From contig NZ_JAGGLD010000001.1 in the NCBI RefSeq assembly GCF_017874255.1, forward strand, positions 868,001 to 932,000: 64,000 nt of DNA, given 5' to 3'. Shown one piece after another: positions 7,637-16,540 of this stretch. Within the stretch, counting starts at the first letter, position 1. Each line of letters opens with the position of its first letter. Origin of the DNA: Paenibacillus shirakamiensis (GTDB taxonomy: Bacteria; Bacillota; Bacilli; Paenibacillales; Paenibacillaceae). A program made the translations under genes and the position numbers. The notes beneath the pieces were generated by a model. The model did not search any database. It was not told the DNA's origin and was given only the letters and a program-made list of their open reading frames with translations.

Positions 7637-8728
7637 ATGCAATTTACTATTGAATTTTTATCATTTTTTGTTGTCCAGGTAGAAGGTTCAGAATCTCAAG
7701 GCACTCGTTCCTATAAGCACTATCAGACGTTGGATGGGGAAGAGTATGTCGATAGTGAGATCAAAAAGTTTTTGGATGGAGAGTTCACTCGCATTGCAAA
7801 ACGTAAAGTAGAGAAAAATCCGTCTGCTGAACAAGCGCCCACTAAGATTGGAACATTTATTGTAGAACCTGGTCATGAATTAGATAGTAATCCGAATTTT
7901 AATTTGCTTACTAGACTTCGGGTTACTGAAGATAAGGAAGATTTTAAAAATGCTTGTGATGATGTGATGCGTAGTTATCTGGATACAAGTGCTGTACGTG
8001 GTGGGGCTATGATTATCGTTCAAGCTATCCAAGCAACGCATTCGGATACCCCGGTTATATTCTTGTTAAAATGCGATTTTGAGCAAAAAATTGCCCGGAT
8101 TTCTGATGAAAAAAGTCTTGTCAATCAAGTGGAAATGGCGATTAGCGCAAGGAATATGAAATCAATTCAATATCCATATATGCCGGAAGAAGGCATGTAT
8201 GAAGAATGGGAACTGAAGATCCATCAATCCTCACACGCTCGATATTTCGAAGATTTTCTGAAGTTCGTGACTTATGAACAATCCATTCCTGAGATTGTGA
8301 ACGATCATGTGATGTCTTTTGTTCAAGATTATGTGGAGACCAAATGGCCAGATGAAAGTCATGAAGAGCGTCAGCAAGCGGAACGTGAACTTGAACTTTG
8401 GGCAGCGAGTGAGAAGAGGGAAATTCAAGAGCGCTGGGAACCTATTGCCGTGGAAGAAGCCGCTCAGAAAATTGTAGAGATCAAACCCGAAATTGAACTG
8501 AAGTTTCGAATTGGAGATACGCTAGTACGCGGGAGATTGGCAGACTTTAATCAGAACATTCATATTACAAAAATAAATGGGAAATATGCTGTGATTCTCG
8601 AAGGAGATTCCTTTGTATTTGATAAAGGATTTTCGCCCGTTGAACTTCTTCAACCTGAGCCTTTTGAGGTGGTAGCAGAGCGAATTTTGCAAAAAAAGAC
8701 ACAATCCGATGATGAATATCCGTATTAA
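7637..8728 (+). CDS. DUF3900-like protein of unknown function
   Basis: A soluble 363-residue protein that resembles the DUF3900 family of Bacillales. Family-like segments include FLSFFVVQVEG, IGTFIVEPGHELDSNPNFN, SAVRGGAMIIVQ, FLLKCDFEQKIARISDE and KIHQSSHARYFEDFLKF. There is no signal peptide or membrane helix. An internal acidic/basic helical segment (about residues 235-285) may form a coiled coil, followed by a small beta-rich C-terminal domain (IGDTLVRGRLADF and on). The ATG at 7637 is preferred because AAAGGAGA precedes it by 5 bases; an ATG at 7616 lacks a site. The gene is single. The relation in fold to nucleoid-associated NdpA/YejK proteins is only an impression from the layout, not a claim. 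Confidence 0.65.
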   Translation: MQFTIEFLSFFVVQVEGSESQGTRSYKHYQTLDGEEYVDSEIKKFLDGEFTRIAKRKVEKNPSAEQAPTKIGTFIVEPGHELDSNPNFNLLTRLRVTEDKEDFKNACDDVMRSYLDTSAVRGGAMIIVQAIQATHSDTPVIFLLKCDFEQKIARISDEKSLVNQVEMAISARNMKSIQYPYMPEEGMYEEWELKIHQSSHARYFEDFLKFVTYEQSIPEIVNDHVMSFVQDYVETKWPDESHEERQQAERELELWAASEKREIQERWEPIAVEEAAQKIVEIKPEIELKFRIGDTLVRGRLADFNQNIHITKINGKYAVILEGDSFVFDKGFSPVELLQPEPFEVVAERILQKKTQSDDEYPY

Positions 8729-8887
8729 AAATAAAGAAATAAATTATTTAATCAAGTTAACTAATATATTTAATATGATGAACTAAATTATCAAAGCCTT
8801 AATACAACTGGATTTTACAGGTGTCATATGTTATTTCATCACATTAAATGTCGTAATTACTTGGAATTTAATTCTTGAAATTATCAC
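8729..8887. other. AT-rich intergenic stretch, nothing recognised
   Basis: No open frame, hairpin or repeat of note before the leuA promoter region. There is no convincing terminator for the preceding gene here. Confidence 0.5.
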
Positions 8888-8917
8888 TTGACTATTCCAA
8901 ATCCTACTGGATATAAT
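8888..8917 (+). promoter_or_regulatory. SigA-type promoter of the leuA leader
   Basis: TTGACT at 8888-8893 and TATAAT at 8912-8917 are separated by 18 bases. Transcription would begin near 8924, directly before the first T-box stem I. Confidence 0.7.
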
Positions 8918-8924
8918 AATCACA

Positions 8925-9240
8925 ACTTTATGAATGCATCGGCCATGACAAGGATCAGGTCATTGTGACTTTTGAATCAGAGAGCGGAGAGAGTGCTGAA
9001 ATTTCCGACTTAAGTCCAATGATTAACTCACCTTGTAGCTGCTGTACCGAACCATGTTAGGCATGGCTAAGTTCAGCCGGGAACACCCGTTATAGTGTGA
9101 GAAGCCTACGTTTATTGATGGCTTTCTCCTGAGACAGAGAGTGATGAAGCTCCTGTGAATCTGGGTGGTACCACGGAAGTTAACCCCTTTCGTCCCTTAG
9201 CGCAAATTAATTTTGCGTGGGATGAGAGGGGTATTTTTTA
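8925..9240 (+). promoter_or_regulatory. T-box leader 1, leucine type
   Basis: First of two tandem tRNA-sensing leaders. Landmarks in order: AGAGAGCGGAGAGAGTGCTG (AGAGA and GNUG elements), a specifier region AACTCACCTTG with CTC (leucine) at 9027-9029, the GCCGGGAACACCCGTTAT block, then the T-box core GGGTGGTACCACGG at 9163-9176. UGGU in the core would pair with an ACCA-type tRNA end whose discriminator is A, as in leucine tRNA. A terminator stem follows (9182-9240), pairing AACCCCTTTCGTCCC with GGGATGAGAGGGGT before a T-run. Uncharged leucine tRNA is expected to favour the antiterminator and allow leuA transcription. Confidence 0.88.
9182..9240 (+). terminator. Leader terminator of T-box 1
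   Basis: ACCCCTTTCGTCCC pairs with GGGATGAGAGGGGT, followed by ATTTTTTA. It overlaps the antiterminator, as expected for transcriptional T-box control. Confidence 0.85.
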
Positions 9241-9540
9241 TAATGATAAAAGGCATAGAAAAGGACTTGGCAAGCGGGCTCTTATGTTCAGAGAATGGTG
9301 AATATGCTGAAATCACCGTCTTAATCCCGAAGCGATCTCACCTTGGAGCTGTTGATCTGAATGAAGTAGGATCATCCGGTTAGCAGTCGTTACTCTGCAT
9401 AGTCGAATTTCGTTCGATTCATTAAGACCGCATGCACTGAGCATGCGGTACATCAGGGTGGTACCGTGGAAGATTGACCTCTTTCGCCCCTAATACAGTG
9501 TGAGCTGTGTTGGGGGCGAAAGAGGTCTTTTTTTATAAAT
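9241..9540 (+). promoter_or_regulatory. T-box leader 2, leucine type
   Basis: A second complete leader begins within a few bases of the first terminator. It shows CAGAGAATGGTGAATATGCTG (split by helix pairing GGTG with CACC), a specifier region ATCTCACCTTGGAGC with CTC at 9337-9339, an AGTAGGATCATCCGG block, the T-box core AGGGTGGTACCGTGG at 9455-9469 and a strong terminator. The element order and the TGCTGAAAT and CTCACCTTG blocks are shared with leader 1, so the pair probably arose by duplication. Specifier positions are read from conserved context, not from a folded structure. Confidence 0.9.
9476..9534 (+). terminator. Leader terminator of T-box 2
   Basis: GACCTCTTTCGCCCC pairs with GGGGGCGAAAGAGGTC, followed by eight T residues, 28 bases before the leuA start. 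Confidence 0.92.
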
Positions 9541-9561
9541 TAGACAAAGGTGGTAATTTGA

Positions 9562-11106
9562 ATGCGCAAAATTTATGTATTAGACACTACGCTTAGAGAT
9601 GGAGAACAATCTCCGGGAGTGAGTCTGACGGCCCAAGAGAAGGTAGAGATCGCTCTACAGCTGGAGCGGCTAGGAATTGACCGTATTGAAGCAGGATTTC
9701 CCATCACATCTAAAGGTGAGATTGCTAGCATTCAAGCAGTAGCTAAGGTAATCAAACAAGCAACGTTGGTTGCCTTCTCCCGTTCAAAAGAACAGGATAT
9801 CGATGCAGCTCGCGAGGCTTTGAAAGGGGCGGAGGATGCTTGCTTGCATATCTTCCTTGCCACCTCACCCATTCACCGGGAATACAAACTAAAAATGAGT
9901 AAGGAGAAGGTGTTAGATACTCTTGAAGCTGCTATTCAATATGGGCGAAAATATTTTAGCAAAATCGAATTCTCCGCTGAGGATGCAAGTCGTACCGAAG
10001 TGGAATTCCTGTGCCAAGTTACGGAGCGGGCGATCAAAGCAGGGGCTACAATTGTCAATCTCCCCGATACAGTAGGGTTTGCTACACCAGATATGTTTGG
10101 ACAGATGTTTAAAACGATTCGTGAGAATGTAACAGGGATAGAACGAATTCAGCTTAGTACGCATTGTCACGATGATTTGGGGATGGCTACAGCGAACACC
10201 TTGGCTGCGATTGCTAACGGCGTAGAACAATTTGAAGGTACGATTAATGGCATTGGAGAACGTGCAGGGAATACGGCAGTGGAAGAAGTTGCTTTGGCTC
10301 TAGAGACGAGATCTGATGTCTATCAAGCGAAGACGTCTATGGTACTGCACGAGGTTTATCAGACCAGTCGAATGGTTAGTAAATTGACAGGTATGCTCGT
10401 ACCAGGAAATAAAGCTATTGTAGGGGCAAATGCTTTTGCACATGAGTCGGGTATTCATCAAGATGGAATGCTGAAAAACCGTGCAACGTATGAGATCATC
10501 ACACCAGCTACAATTGGGGTTACTTCAAGCAAATTGGTATTAGGTAAACATTCGGGGCGACATGCTTTTAAGGAAAGATTAATAGATATGGGTTACCACT
10601 TAGATGAGGAACAGTTAAATACAGCTTTCGCGAAATTCAAGGAATTGGCGGATCGCAAGAAGGAGATTGTAACCGAGGATATTAGGGCACTTATAGATGA
10701 GCGTGCAAAAGAAGGACCGGTGCCTTTCCAATTGGATCAACTTCACATCTCTTTTGGCAATCATTCCATTCCTACGGCATCGGTTCGTCTCCTTACGGAG
10801 CAAGGAGATGTCATGGAAGACTGCGCTATAGGCGGGGGAACCATCGATGCGGTATATCGAGCAATAGAAAAAGCAACAGGATTCTCAGCAGAGTTAGAAG
10901 ATTATCAGATCCACTCCGTCACGCAAGGGAAGGATGCGCTAGGCGAAGTCCATGTCATACTCCATCAGGGGGATATGAGTTCAAGAGGCCGCGGGGTGAG
11001 CACGGATATTATTGAAGCCAGCGCTAAAGCCTATGTAGAAGCCATCAATCGATTGGTAGTCCGTCAGCGGGAACCTGAGCGAGATGGGAACATTTCTTTA
11101 CACTAA
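9562..11106 (+). CDS. leuA: 2-isopropylmalate synthase
   Basis: First committed step of leucine synthesis: acetyl-CoA plus 2-oxoisovalerate gives 2-isopropylmalate. The protein has 514 residues, the usual length. The catalytic TIM barrel begins with LDTTLRDGEQSPGVSL (residues 6-21), which carries the metal-binding aspartate and catalytic arginine. The metal-binding HCHDDLGMATANT lies near residue 200, and NGIGERAGNTAVEEV near 225. The C-terminal 130 residues form the LeuA dimer domain that binds leucine for feedback inhibition. GTGG/AAAGGTGG precedes the ATG. Control is expected at two levels: the tandem leucine T-boxes and allosteric leucine. The gene stands alone here rather than in an ilv-leu operon. 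Confidence 0.97.
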   Translation: MRKIYVLDTTLRDGEQSPGVSLTAQEKVEIALQLERLGIDRIEAGFPITSKGEIASIQAVAKVIKQATLVAFSRSKEQDIDAAREALKGAEDACLHIFLATSPIHREYKLKMSKEKVLDTLEAAIQYGRKYFSKIEFSAEDASRTEVEFLCQVTERAIKAGATIVNLPDTVGFATPDMFGQMFKTIRENVTGIERIQLSTHCHDDLGMATANTLAAIANGVEQFEGTINGIGERAGNTAVEEVALALETRSDVYQAKTSMVLHEVYQTSRMVSKLTGMLVPGNKAIVGANAFAHESGIHQDGMLKNRATYEIITPATIGVTSSKLVLGKHSGRHAFKERLIDMGYHLDEEQLNTAFAKFKELADRKKEIVTEDIRALIDERAKEGPVPFQLDQLHISFGNHSIPTASVRLLTEQGDVMEDCAIGGGTIDAVYRAIEKATGFSAELEDYQIHSVTQGKDALGEVHVILHQGDMSSRGRGVSTDIIEASAKAYVEAINRLVVRQREPERDGNISLH

Positions 11107-11136
11107 GAACAGAGTTCGCATAACGTTTAAAAGATC

Positions 11137-11179
11137 AAAAAAAGCTGGAGGGTTCCCTTTTGAGGAACTCATCCAGCTC
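11137..11179. terminator. Terminator between convergent leuA and ldh
   Basis: AGCTGGAGGGTTCC pairs with GGAACTCATCCAGCT. On the minus strand the stem is followed by seven T residues, so it serves ldh best. Confidence 0.85.
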
Positions 11180-11194
11180 ATACTATTCATGTAA

Positions 11195-12124
11195 TTAAAG
11201 TTCTAGCTTGCTAAGCTCATCCCTAAGTTTTTGGCCAGAAGCCTGAAATTGCCTTAGCTCCTCTTCATTTAATTGAATATCAAGTAGTTCGCGCACTCCT
11301 GAGCGATCCACTATACTTGGGACCCCAAGATATACATCCGATACGCCATGATAATTGGTTATTAAGGTCGACACATTCAGTACCGATCCTTCATCCTGAA
11401 GAATCGAAGTTACGATACGATCGAGTGCAAGCGCAATAGCATAAGAAGTGGATCCCTTAGCGTTAATAATTTCGTAAGCTGCATTTTTTGTTCTAAAGAA
11501 AATATCAGCTTGATCTTGCTCGCCAAGTTCCAGATTCATCCCGGCAACATTAGCTAGGCTCCAGACGGGGAGCTCTGAATCTCCGTGTTCTCCAATAATA
11601 TGAGCATGGATACTCCGGGGATTAACTCGTTTGTTCTGACCAATTAAATACCTAAAACGCGCACTATCAAGTAACGTTCCCGAACCAATCACTCGATTGG
11701 ACGGAAGACCACTCTTTTTCCACGATACATAAGACAGAATATCTACCGGATTCGTAGCGACGAGTATAATACATTGATCATTGTGTTCAACAATATTATG
11801 GATGATATTATCAAAAATTCCTGCGTTACGCTTCAGTAGATCAATTCTAGTCTCCCCCGGACGCTGGGATGCACCGGCGGCAATAATCACGATGTCTGCG
11901 CCAGCACAGTCGCTATACTCCCCAGCCCATATTTTCACCCCGCCCGTGAATGGAAGACCATGATTCATATCTAGAGCTTCTCCCAGTGCCTTTTCATGAT
12001 TCGCATCAATGAGTACCAGCTCTGATACACGTTCTCTCAGAAGAAGGGTATACGCTGTAGTTGCCCCCACAGCTCCTGTACCAATAATAACGACTCTGCT
12101 TGTACTAAGACTTGATGTAGTCAT
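11195..12124 (-). CDS. ldh: L-lactate dehydrogenase
   Basis: NAD-dependent interconversion of pyruvate and L-lactate, used for redox balance when oxygen is limited. The 309-residue protein starts its Rossmann fold with VVIIGTGAVGATTAYTLL. The substrate loop AGASQRPGETR has glutamine where malate dehydrogenases have arginine, which marks it as a lactate enzyme. NPVDILSYVSWK and the catalytic histidine in IIGEHGDSELPVW are present. The N-terminal MTTSSLSTSR precedes the fold; GGAGATG lies just upstream of the ATG. It is a single gene ending at a terminator shared with leuA. No Rex operator could be picked out in the upstream gap. Confidence 0.95.
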   Translation of the reverse strand: MTTSSLSTSRVVIIGTGAVGATTAYTLLLRERVSELVLIDANHEKALGEALDMNHGLPFTGGVKIWAGEYSDCAGADIVIIAAGASQRPGETRIDLLKRNAGIFDNIIHNIVEHNDQCIILVATNPVDILSYVSWKKSGLPSNRVIGSGTLLDSARFRYLIGQNKRVNPRSIHAHIIGEHGDSELPVWSLANVAGMNLELGEQDQADIFFRTKNAAYEIINAKGSTSYAIALALDRIVTSILQDEGSVLNVSTLITNYHGVSDVYLGVPSIVDRSGVRELLDIQLNEEELRQFQASGQKLRDELSKLEL

Positions 12125-12428
12125 ATCATCATCTCCTCTGAAGTAGGTATCAAGACTAACCTTTACAATCCTGCAAACTCTCTTGACTAAAATGCTATAT
12201 ACCTTTTTTAAAAGATGATTGTAAGCACATTCGTATAAATATCGCCGAAAAAAAGAGTATGCAAGAGAACGTAATGATTCTATTGTACATAATTTTCCTT
12301 TCGATTAACAAGATTTAGTAAGATCTTGTCTAATTAGTGAGAAGATTGTAACCAGGAGTGTAACCATTCTGTAAAACCCCTATGGCACCAATGGTATATC
12401 CTAGTAGTATATTGCGGAAAGGGCAACG
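12125..12428. promoter_or_regulatory. Divergent control region between ldh and the deacetylase gene
   Basis: About 300 bp without a gene. It holds one clear inverted repeat, ACAAGAT (12308-12314) and ATCTTGT (12323-12329), separated by 8 bases, which could be an operator. No convincing SigA promoter was identified in either direction, though both genes must be transcribed from here. Confidence 0.35.
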
Positions 12429-13424
12429 GTGGATATACACATGAATCGATCACAAAAAACTCGCACAGTGAAGAGTCAGAAAGCAAAGCATAAAAGACGA
12501 TGGATGATACTTATGATTAACGGCGTGCTATTAACAGCATTAGCTGGTACAACTTATTTCGCTTACACATACAATCAAGGTCATTCAACTACAGATCTTC
12601 CTAAATGGGTTGCAAGCAAACCATCCAAGGATGTTCCAGTAAAACCTGACTTACATAAACCCGATGCTGGAGCAGATAATTCATCTGAAGAAATAGGCAA
12701 CAAGCCTAAGCCCCCAGTTGAACCTACACAACCTAAACCTACGGTTCCTAGTCAACCTGTTCAGGGTCAAGTTCCTTCGGTCAAACCTCAGCCCGATCAG
12801 GCAGATCCCAAAATTAAAACCGTCTATTTAACGTTTGATGATGGACCTAGTAAATATACGGATCAGATTCTAGATATTCTGGATAAGGCAGAGGTACATG
12901 GAACCTTTTTTATGATTGGTACCATGCTACAGGAAGAGAAACCTTCTATTGAAAGATTGCTTAAAGAAGGACATTTTCTAGGTATGCACAGTATGAGCCA
13001 TAATTATCGTAAACTCTATAAATCCGGAAGTTCGGCTAATTTCATTCAAGAGTTTAAGCAAGAACAACAGTTGTTGCAGCAGATTACAGGGGTTAAAACT
13101 TCTCTCATTCGTCCGCCTTATGGCAGCGCTCCACAAATTGGCTATGATTTTAGAACCGCAATTGCAAATGCTGGATTTAAGATGTGGGACTGGACTGTAG
13201 ACTCCAAAGACTGGAGCTATACAGGCAGACCTGATAAAGTGGTACAACAGGTGAAGAGACAGGTTCACCGCAAACAGGAAGTTATCTTAATGCACGAGAA
13301 AAGTCAGACGGTAAAAGCTTTACCTGAAATTATTGCTTATTTAAAAAGTCAAGGCTACTCCTTCGCCGTGTACAAACCAGATCATCATATTGTTATGAAT
13401 TTTGGAAAAGACAGCCGACTGTAA
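12429..13424 (+). CDS. Membrane-anchored polysaccharide deacetylase (NodB domain)
   Basis: Probable metal-dependent deacetylase of N-acetylated cell-wall or capsule sugars, acting outside the membrane. The 331-residue protein has a basic N-terminus, one transmembrane helix at about residues 26-45, a Pro/Lys-rich linker to residue 130 and then the NodB domain. Motif 1 is TFDDGPS (catalytic base and metal Asp), motif 2 is HSMSHNY, motif 3 is RPPYGS, motif 4 is WDWTVDSKDW and motif 5 is ILMHEKSQ, where the histidine is the general acid. GTG 12429 follows GGAAAGGG by 5 bases; ATG 12441 is a possible alternative. The next gene starts 74 bp later and may be co-transcribed. The family covers PgdA-like and PdaA-like enzymes; which substrate applies is open. 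Confidence 0.88.
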   Translation: MDIHMNRSQKTRTVKSQKAKHKRRWMILMINGVLLTALAGTTYFAYTYNQGHSTTDLPKWVASKPSKDVPVKPDLHKPDAGADNSSEEIGNKPKPPVEPTQPKPTVPSQPVQGQVPSVKPQPDQADPKIKTVYLTFDDGPSKYTDQILDILDKAEVHGTFFMIGTMLQEEKPSIERLLKEGHFLGMHSMSHNYRKLYKSGSSANFIQEFKQEQQLLQQITGVKTSLIRPPYGSAPQIGYDFRTAIANAGFKMWDWTVDSKDWSYTGRPDKVVQQVKRQVHRKQEVILMHEKSQTVKALPEIIAYLKSQGYSFAVYKPDHHIVMNFGKDSRL

Positions 13425-13498
13425 ACTATAAAATACTCTATGGTATACTAAAAGAGATATATATTGAAACGATTACCCTTAAGGGAGGCTTGTGAGCT

Positions 13499-14761
13499 TT
13501 GAGATTACGGTTTACTACATTACTTATCCTGATTCTTTTCGGTTCACTGCTATCCGCTTGCAGTTCTGAAGAAAGTCTTCAATCCAAATCTGCTAAAGTG
13601 GATAATCAGGAAGATGGGCAGACACTAACTGTCCTGAATCAGGGTCCTTCGACCGTAGCAAATGTGGTCACTGACAATTCAACGAAATATCAAATACAGA
13701 CAAAACTTACGGATTTTGAGTTGGTTACAGAAAATGCAGGTATTGCATGGGGTTTAACACGTAGCGAGCTTCGATTGTACTTTACGCAAGATAGCGGGAA
13801 AGTTTGGACGAATATTTCTCCTTCGACCTCCATTCAATTTCCGAGCAATCCCCAGTATGGGAAAAATTTGTTTTTCATTGATATCCAGACGGGTTGGATT
13901 GTTCGCAATTCCTCGGGTACGGCAGAGACCGTAGTTCTACGAACAACAGACGGGGGGGTGAACTGGAAGGTCTCCTCCTTACCTGATCAAGGAAAAGTGT
14001 CAGCTATACATTTTGTGTCCAAAGATAATGGCTGGGTAGCCACTACGCAGAATGTGGAGCCTTCAAGTGAACACAAAGCCATTTATAGTACTCAAGATGG
14101 CGGGATAACCTGGAAGAAAATTATGGATAGTGGAAATGCAAGTCATCCCAATGCTATCCCGGATAGGGGATATTTAACGGGCGTAACTTTTACTGATAAA
14201 TTACAGGGGTATGCATCTACGTCTTCTCAAGGCGTTCCTCATCTCTATACTACGACAGATGGAGGATTCCGCTGGATGGAGCATCCCAAATTTTTCTCTA
14301 AGGATATCTATGAAAAATGTGAGGCCTTCCCCAATAGTACGCCTACGTTCTTCCGCGGAAGCACGACGCAGGGCTGGATCTCGGTCGGATGTACACGGAA
14401 TTCAAAAACCAAATTTAATGGTTACTTTACATCAGATGCAGGGAAAAGCTGGAGGTTTGTTGCTTTTCCGCTCAAATGGCAATCAGGAGACAATCAAAAC
14501 ATATCTCCGACGTTCTTAAGTGCTTCCGAAGGGTGGGCTGTTCAGTCGAACAAAGTCTACCATACACTCAATCAAGGGGAAGCATGGACCGCGCTGCCTG
14601 ACAACTCCGTGCTTGAGAGTATACTGGAGAAATATCCTGAAATTGTGAAAATTCAGTTCTCCTCTTCTAAAGTAGGCTGGATGTTAGTGCAAAAAAACGA
14701 GCTAAAGCAATCTAGGTTATTACAAACTTTAGATGGAGGAATACATTGGCGCATGCTGTAA
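13499..14761 (+). CDS. Secreted lipoprotein with YCF48/BNR-type beta-propeller repeats
   Basis: A 420-residue lipoprotein. The signal peptide MRLRFTTLLILILFGSLLSACS ends in the lipobox LSAC, so the protein is anchored to the outer face of the membrane through cysteine 21. The mature part has repeated D-x-G-x-x-W blades: QDSGKVWTNIS, TDGGVNWKVSS, QDGGITWKKIM, TDGGFRWMEHP, SDAGKSWRFVA and LDGGIHWRML. These are Asp-box/YCF48-like propeller repeats seen in sialidases, photosystem assembly factors and many uncharacterised surface proteins. The start is TTG at 13499, 10 bases after GGGAGG. It may share an mRNA with the deacetylase gene. A terminator overlaps the stop codon. The molecular partner is unknown. 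Confidence 0.82.
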   Translation: MRLRFTTLLILILFGSLLSACSSEESLQSKSAKVDNQEDGQTLTVLNQGPSTVANVVTDNSTKYQIQTKLTDFELVTENAGIAWGLTRSELRLYFTQDSGKVWTNISPSTSIQFPSNPQYGKNLFFIDIQTGWIVRNSSGTAETVVLRTTDGGVNWKVSSLPDQGKVSAIHFVSKDNGWVATTQNVEPSSEHKAIYSTQDGGITWKKIMDSGNASHPNAIPDRGYLTGVTFTDKLQGYASTSSQGVPHLYTTTDGGFRWMEHPKFFSKDIYEKCEAFPNSTPTFFRGSTTQGWISVGCTRNSKTKFNGYFTSDAGKSWRFVAFPLKWQSGDNQNISPTFLSASEGWAVQSNKVYHTLNQGEAWTALPDNSVLESILEKYPEIVKIQFSSSKVGWMLVQKNELKQSRLLQTLDGGIHWRML

Positions 14762-14775
14762 GCATGCGTCTTTTT
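14750..14775 (+). terminator. Terminator overlapping the lipoprotein stop codon
   Basis: CGCATGCT pairs with AGCATGCG around a 3-base loop containing the TAA, followed by TCTTTTT. Confidence 0.85.
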
Positions 14776-14831
14776 GTATGTCGATGTATAAATTTAATCT
14801 AAATCTCCTAAAGAACTTTTCATATATGGTG

Positions 14832-14845
14832 AGTAGGTCCCTACT
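14832..14845. promoter_or_regulatory. Small inverted repeat upstream of the sigma-like fusion gene
   Basis: AGTAGG and CCTACT flank two bases, about 65 bp before the next start codon. It is a possible operator with no known binding protein. Confidence 0.25.
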
Positions 14846-14909
14846 TATTCCAATCTTTAACGTGATACTATGAAATGGATGCTAAATTAGTAGAGAAAGG
14901 AATTCACAT

Positions 14910-16415
14910 ATGACAACAGAAAATTTACATCGACATCGGTCATGGATAAAGCGAACTAAGGAGGATAAACAAAGATCGATAGAGGAGATCATACATTTCA
15001 AGCGTAGCCAAGAAATCAATGGGGCGCAATTGATGATGAATGACTCTTCCCCAGAAAGTGTGTTACTAGATTCGATGGTCCATGCCTATTTGAGAAATGA
15101 ATCCGCAAAGAATCCCGAGCGATTTCTACCTTGGCTTAAGAGTATCGTAAAATCTCATGTCAAAGACACGGTAAAAGTTCCAGACCTTATTGTATCGTTA
15201 GAGTGGGAACAAACCATTACAACCATAATGAACGAATTGTCTAGCAAATCTAGGACGATATTCGAATCCTATTATTTACAACAATTATCACTCGAAGTGA
15301 TTGCTAAAAAATATAATGTCTCTCTTACTCAGGTGGTTACGATTCTCGCCGAATCCAAGCTTAAGATACAAAATGAACGTTACATACAAGCTCTTGAAGA
15401 TTTTGTAGAATGTAGAAATCAGCATAACATGCCCATCCAAGGCGGTGTGCAGATTCCCATCCAGGAAATAGAATATGATACTTTAGGAAAGGCCATATAT
15501 GACATTATCAGCTTCATTAGCCCTGAACCGTGGTCCCTATCTAATATCGTTGGTCTTACGGGCCAAGCTTTTCGAATACAACTAACCTCAGATGTGGGGA
15601 TTAGCAGTGGCTATATCTATCCTTGGGAAAAAGTAGTCCGAAATATAGGTGAAATGTTAGGATCTGATGTGTATAGTATAGGCGCTCCACATACACTTTT
15701 TTCAGTGGAAATGCTAATTCAATCTCATGCAATTATCCATGATGCGCTGGATTTAGGTGTTCCCGTTATTGTGTGGAATTTACAAAAAGGTGCCCTTGGT
15801 GTCATTTACAGCTATAACGACAAGGAGCGTATGTATAGTTACAGAGACAATGAACATGAGCATCTAGAAGTTCCTTATAGTGAATTGAGACGTTCTCTAG
15901 ACAGCCCAGAGTTATTCCTAGCTGCATTCCGGCCTGTAGAGCATAATTTCAAATTGACAATTAGAGTATTAAGAAAGCACATCTCCCAAATTCTAGATCA
16001 TCTGCATGGCTTGGAACTAGATGCTCCGGGCTATACGAGTGGCCTTTCAGCTTATGATGTCTGGATTCGAGCCGTAGGAACGGAGCAATTAGATATTGAA
16101 GGTCATGCTTATAACATAGCCAAACTAACAGAAGCGAGGCAACAAGCGGCCTTTCACTTTCAGCAACTATCCGACCATTTGTTATTTGAGACCAATCCTG
16201 GCTTGCGCGTACATATCCTGGCTGCTGCTGAGCAGTACCATTTAATTTATGAGCATTATTTAGCTATGTATCCAACGTTATCTTGCTTGTTACCAGGAGA
16301 GAAGTTAGATATGGCAACTAAAATAAAAAAACAATTACAACAAATTCAGAAAGCAGAATATCAAGCGATGGAACATTTAGAGCAAATAAAAACTTTTTTG
16401 GGTTGCCGTGAATAG
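14910..16415 (+). CDS. Sigma-70-region-4-like domain joined to a BtrH/C39-like domain
   Basis: A 501-residue cytoplasmic protein with two unlike parts. Residues 1-165 resemble an ECF sigma factor: a helical segment near MVHAYLRNESAKNPERFLPW, then a region-4-like helix-turn-helix, LSSKSRTIFESYYLQQLSLE running into VIAKKYNVSLTQVVTILAES. Residues 185-500 resemble BtrH-type papain/C39-like proteins found in natural-product clusters: SNIVGLTGQAFRIQL, the segment DLGVPVIVWNLQKGALGVIY, and the late EGHAYNIAKLTEARQQAAFHF. The cysteine and histidine expected near the start of an active C39 domain are not seen, so this part may bind rather than cleave. AAAGGAATT precedes the ATG. The gene stands alone. 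Function is unknown; the domain reading comes from recalled family patterns and needs a profile search. Confidence 0.55.
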   Translation: MTTENLHRHRSWIKRTKEDKQRSIEEIIHFKRSQEINGAQLMMNDSSPESVLLDSMVHAYLRNESAKNPERFLPWLKSIVKSHVKDTVKVPDLIVSLEWEQTITTIMNELSSKSRTIFESYYLQQLSLEVIAKKYNVSLTQVVTILAESKLKIQNERYIQALEDFVECRNQHNMPIQGGVQIPIQEIEYDTLGKAIYDIISFISPEPWSLSNIVGLTGQAFRIQLTSDVGISSGYIYPWEKVVRNIGEMLGSDVYSIGAPHTLFSVEMLIQSHAIIHDALDLGVPVIVWNLQKGALGVIYSYNDKERMYSYRDNEHEHLEVPYSELRRSLDSPELFLAAFRPVEHNFKLTIRVLRKHISQILDHLHGLELDAPGYTSGLSAYDVWIRAVGTEQLDIEGHAYNIAKLTEARQQAAFHFQQLSDHLLFETNPGLRVHILAAAEQYHLIYEHYLAMYPTLSCLLPGEKLDMATKIKKQLQQIQKAEYQAMEHLEQIKTFLGCRE

Positions 16416-16540
16416 TGAGGGTAAGGACAAGTTAGCAAAATTTGTCGCTTAACTACTTATAATTTGTCTGTCTTCTGGCATATACATGATGTAGGTGAGG
16501 CTATATTCATTAGCCACCCTACTCGGGAGGAGGCAGAAGA

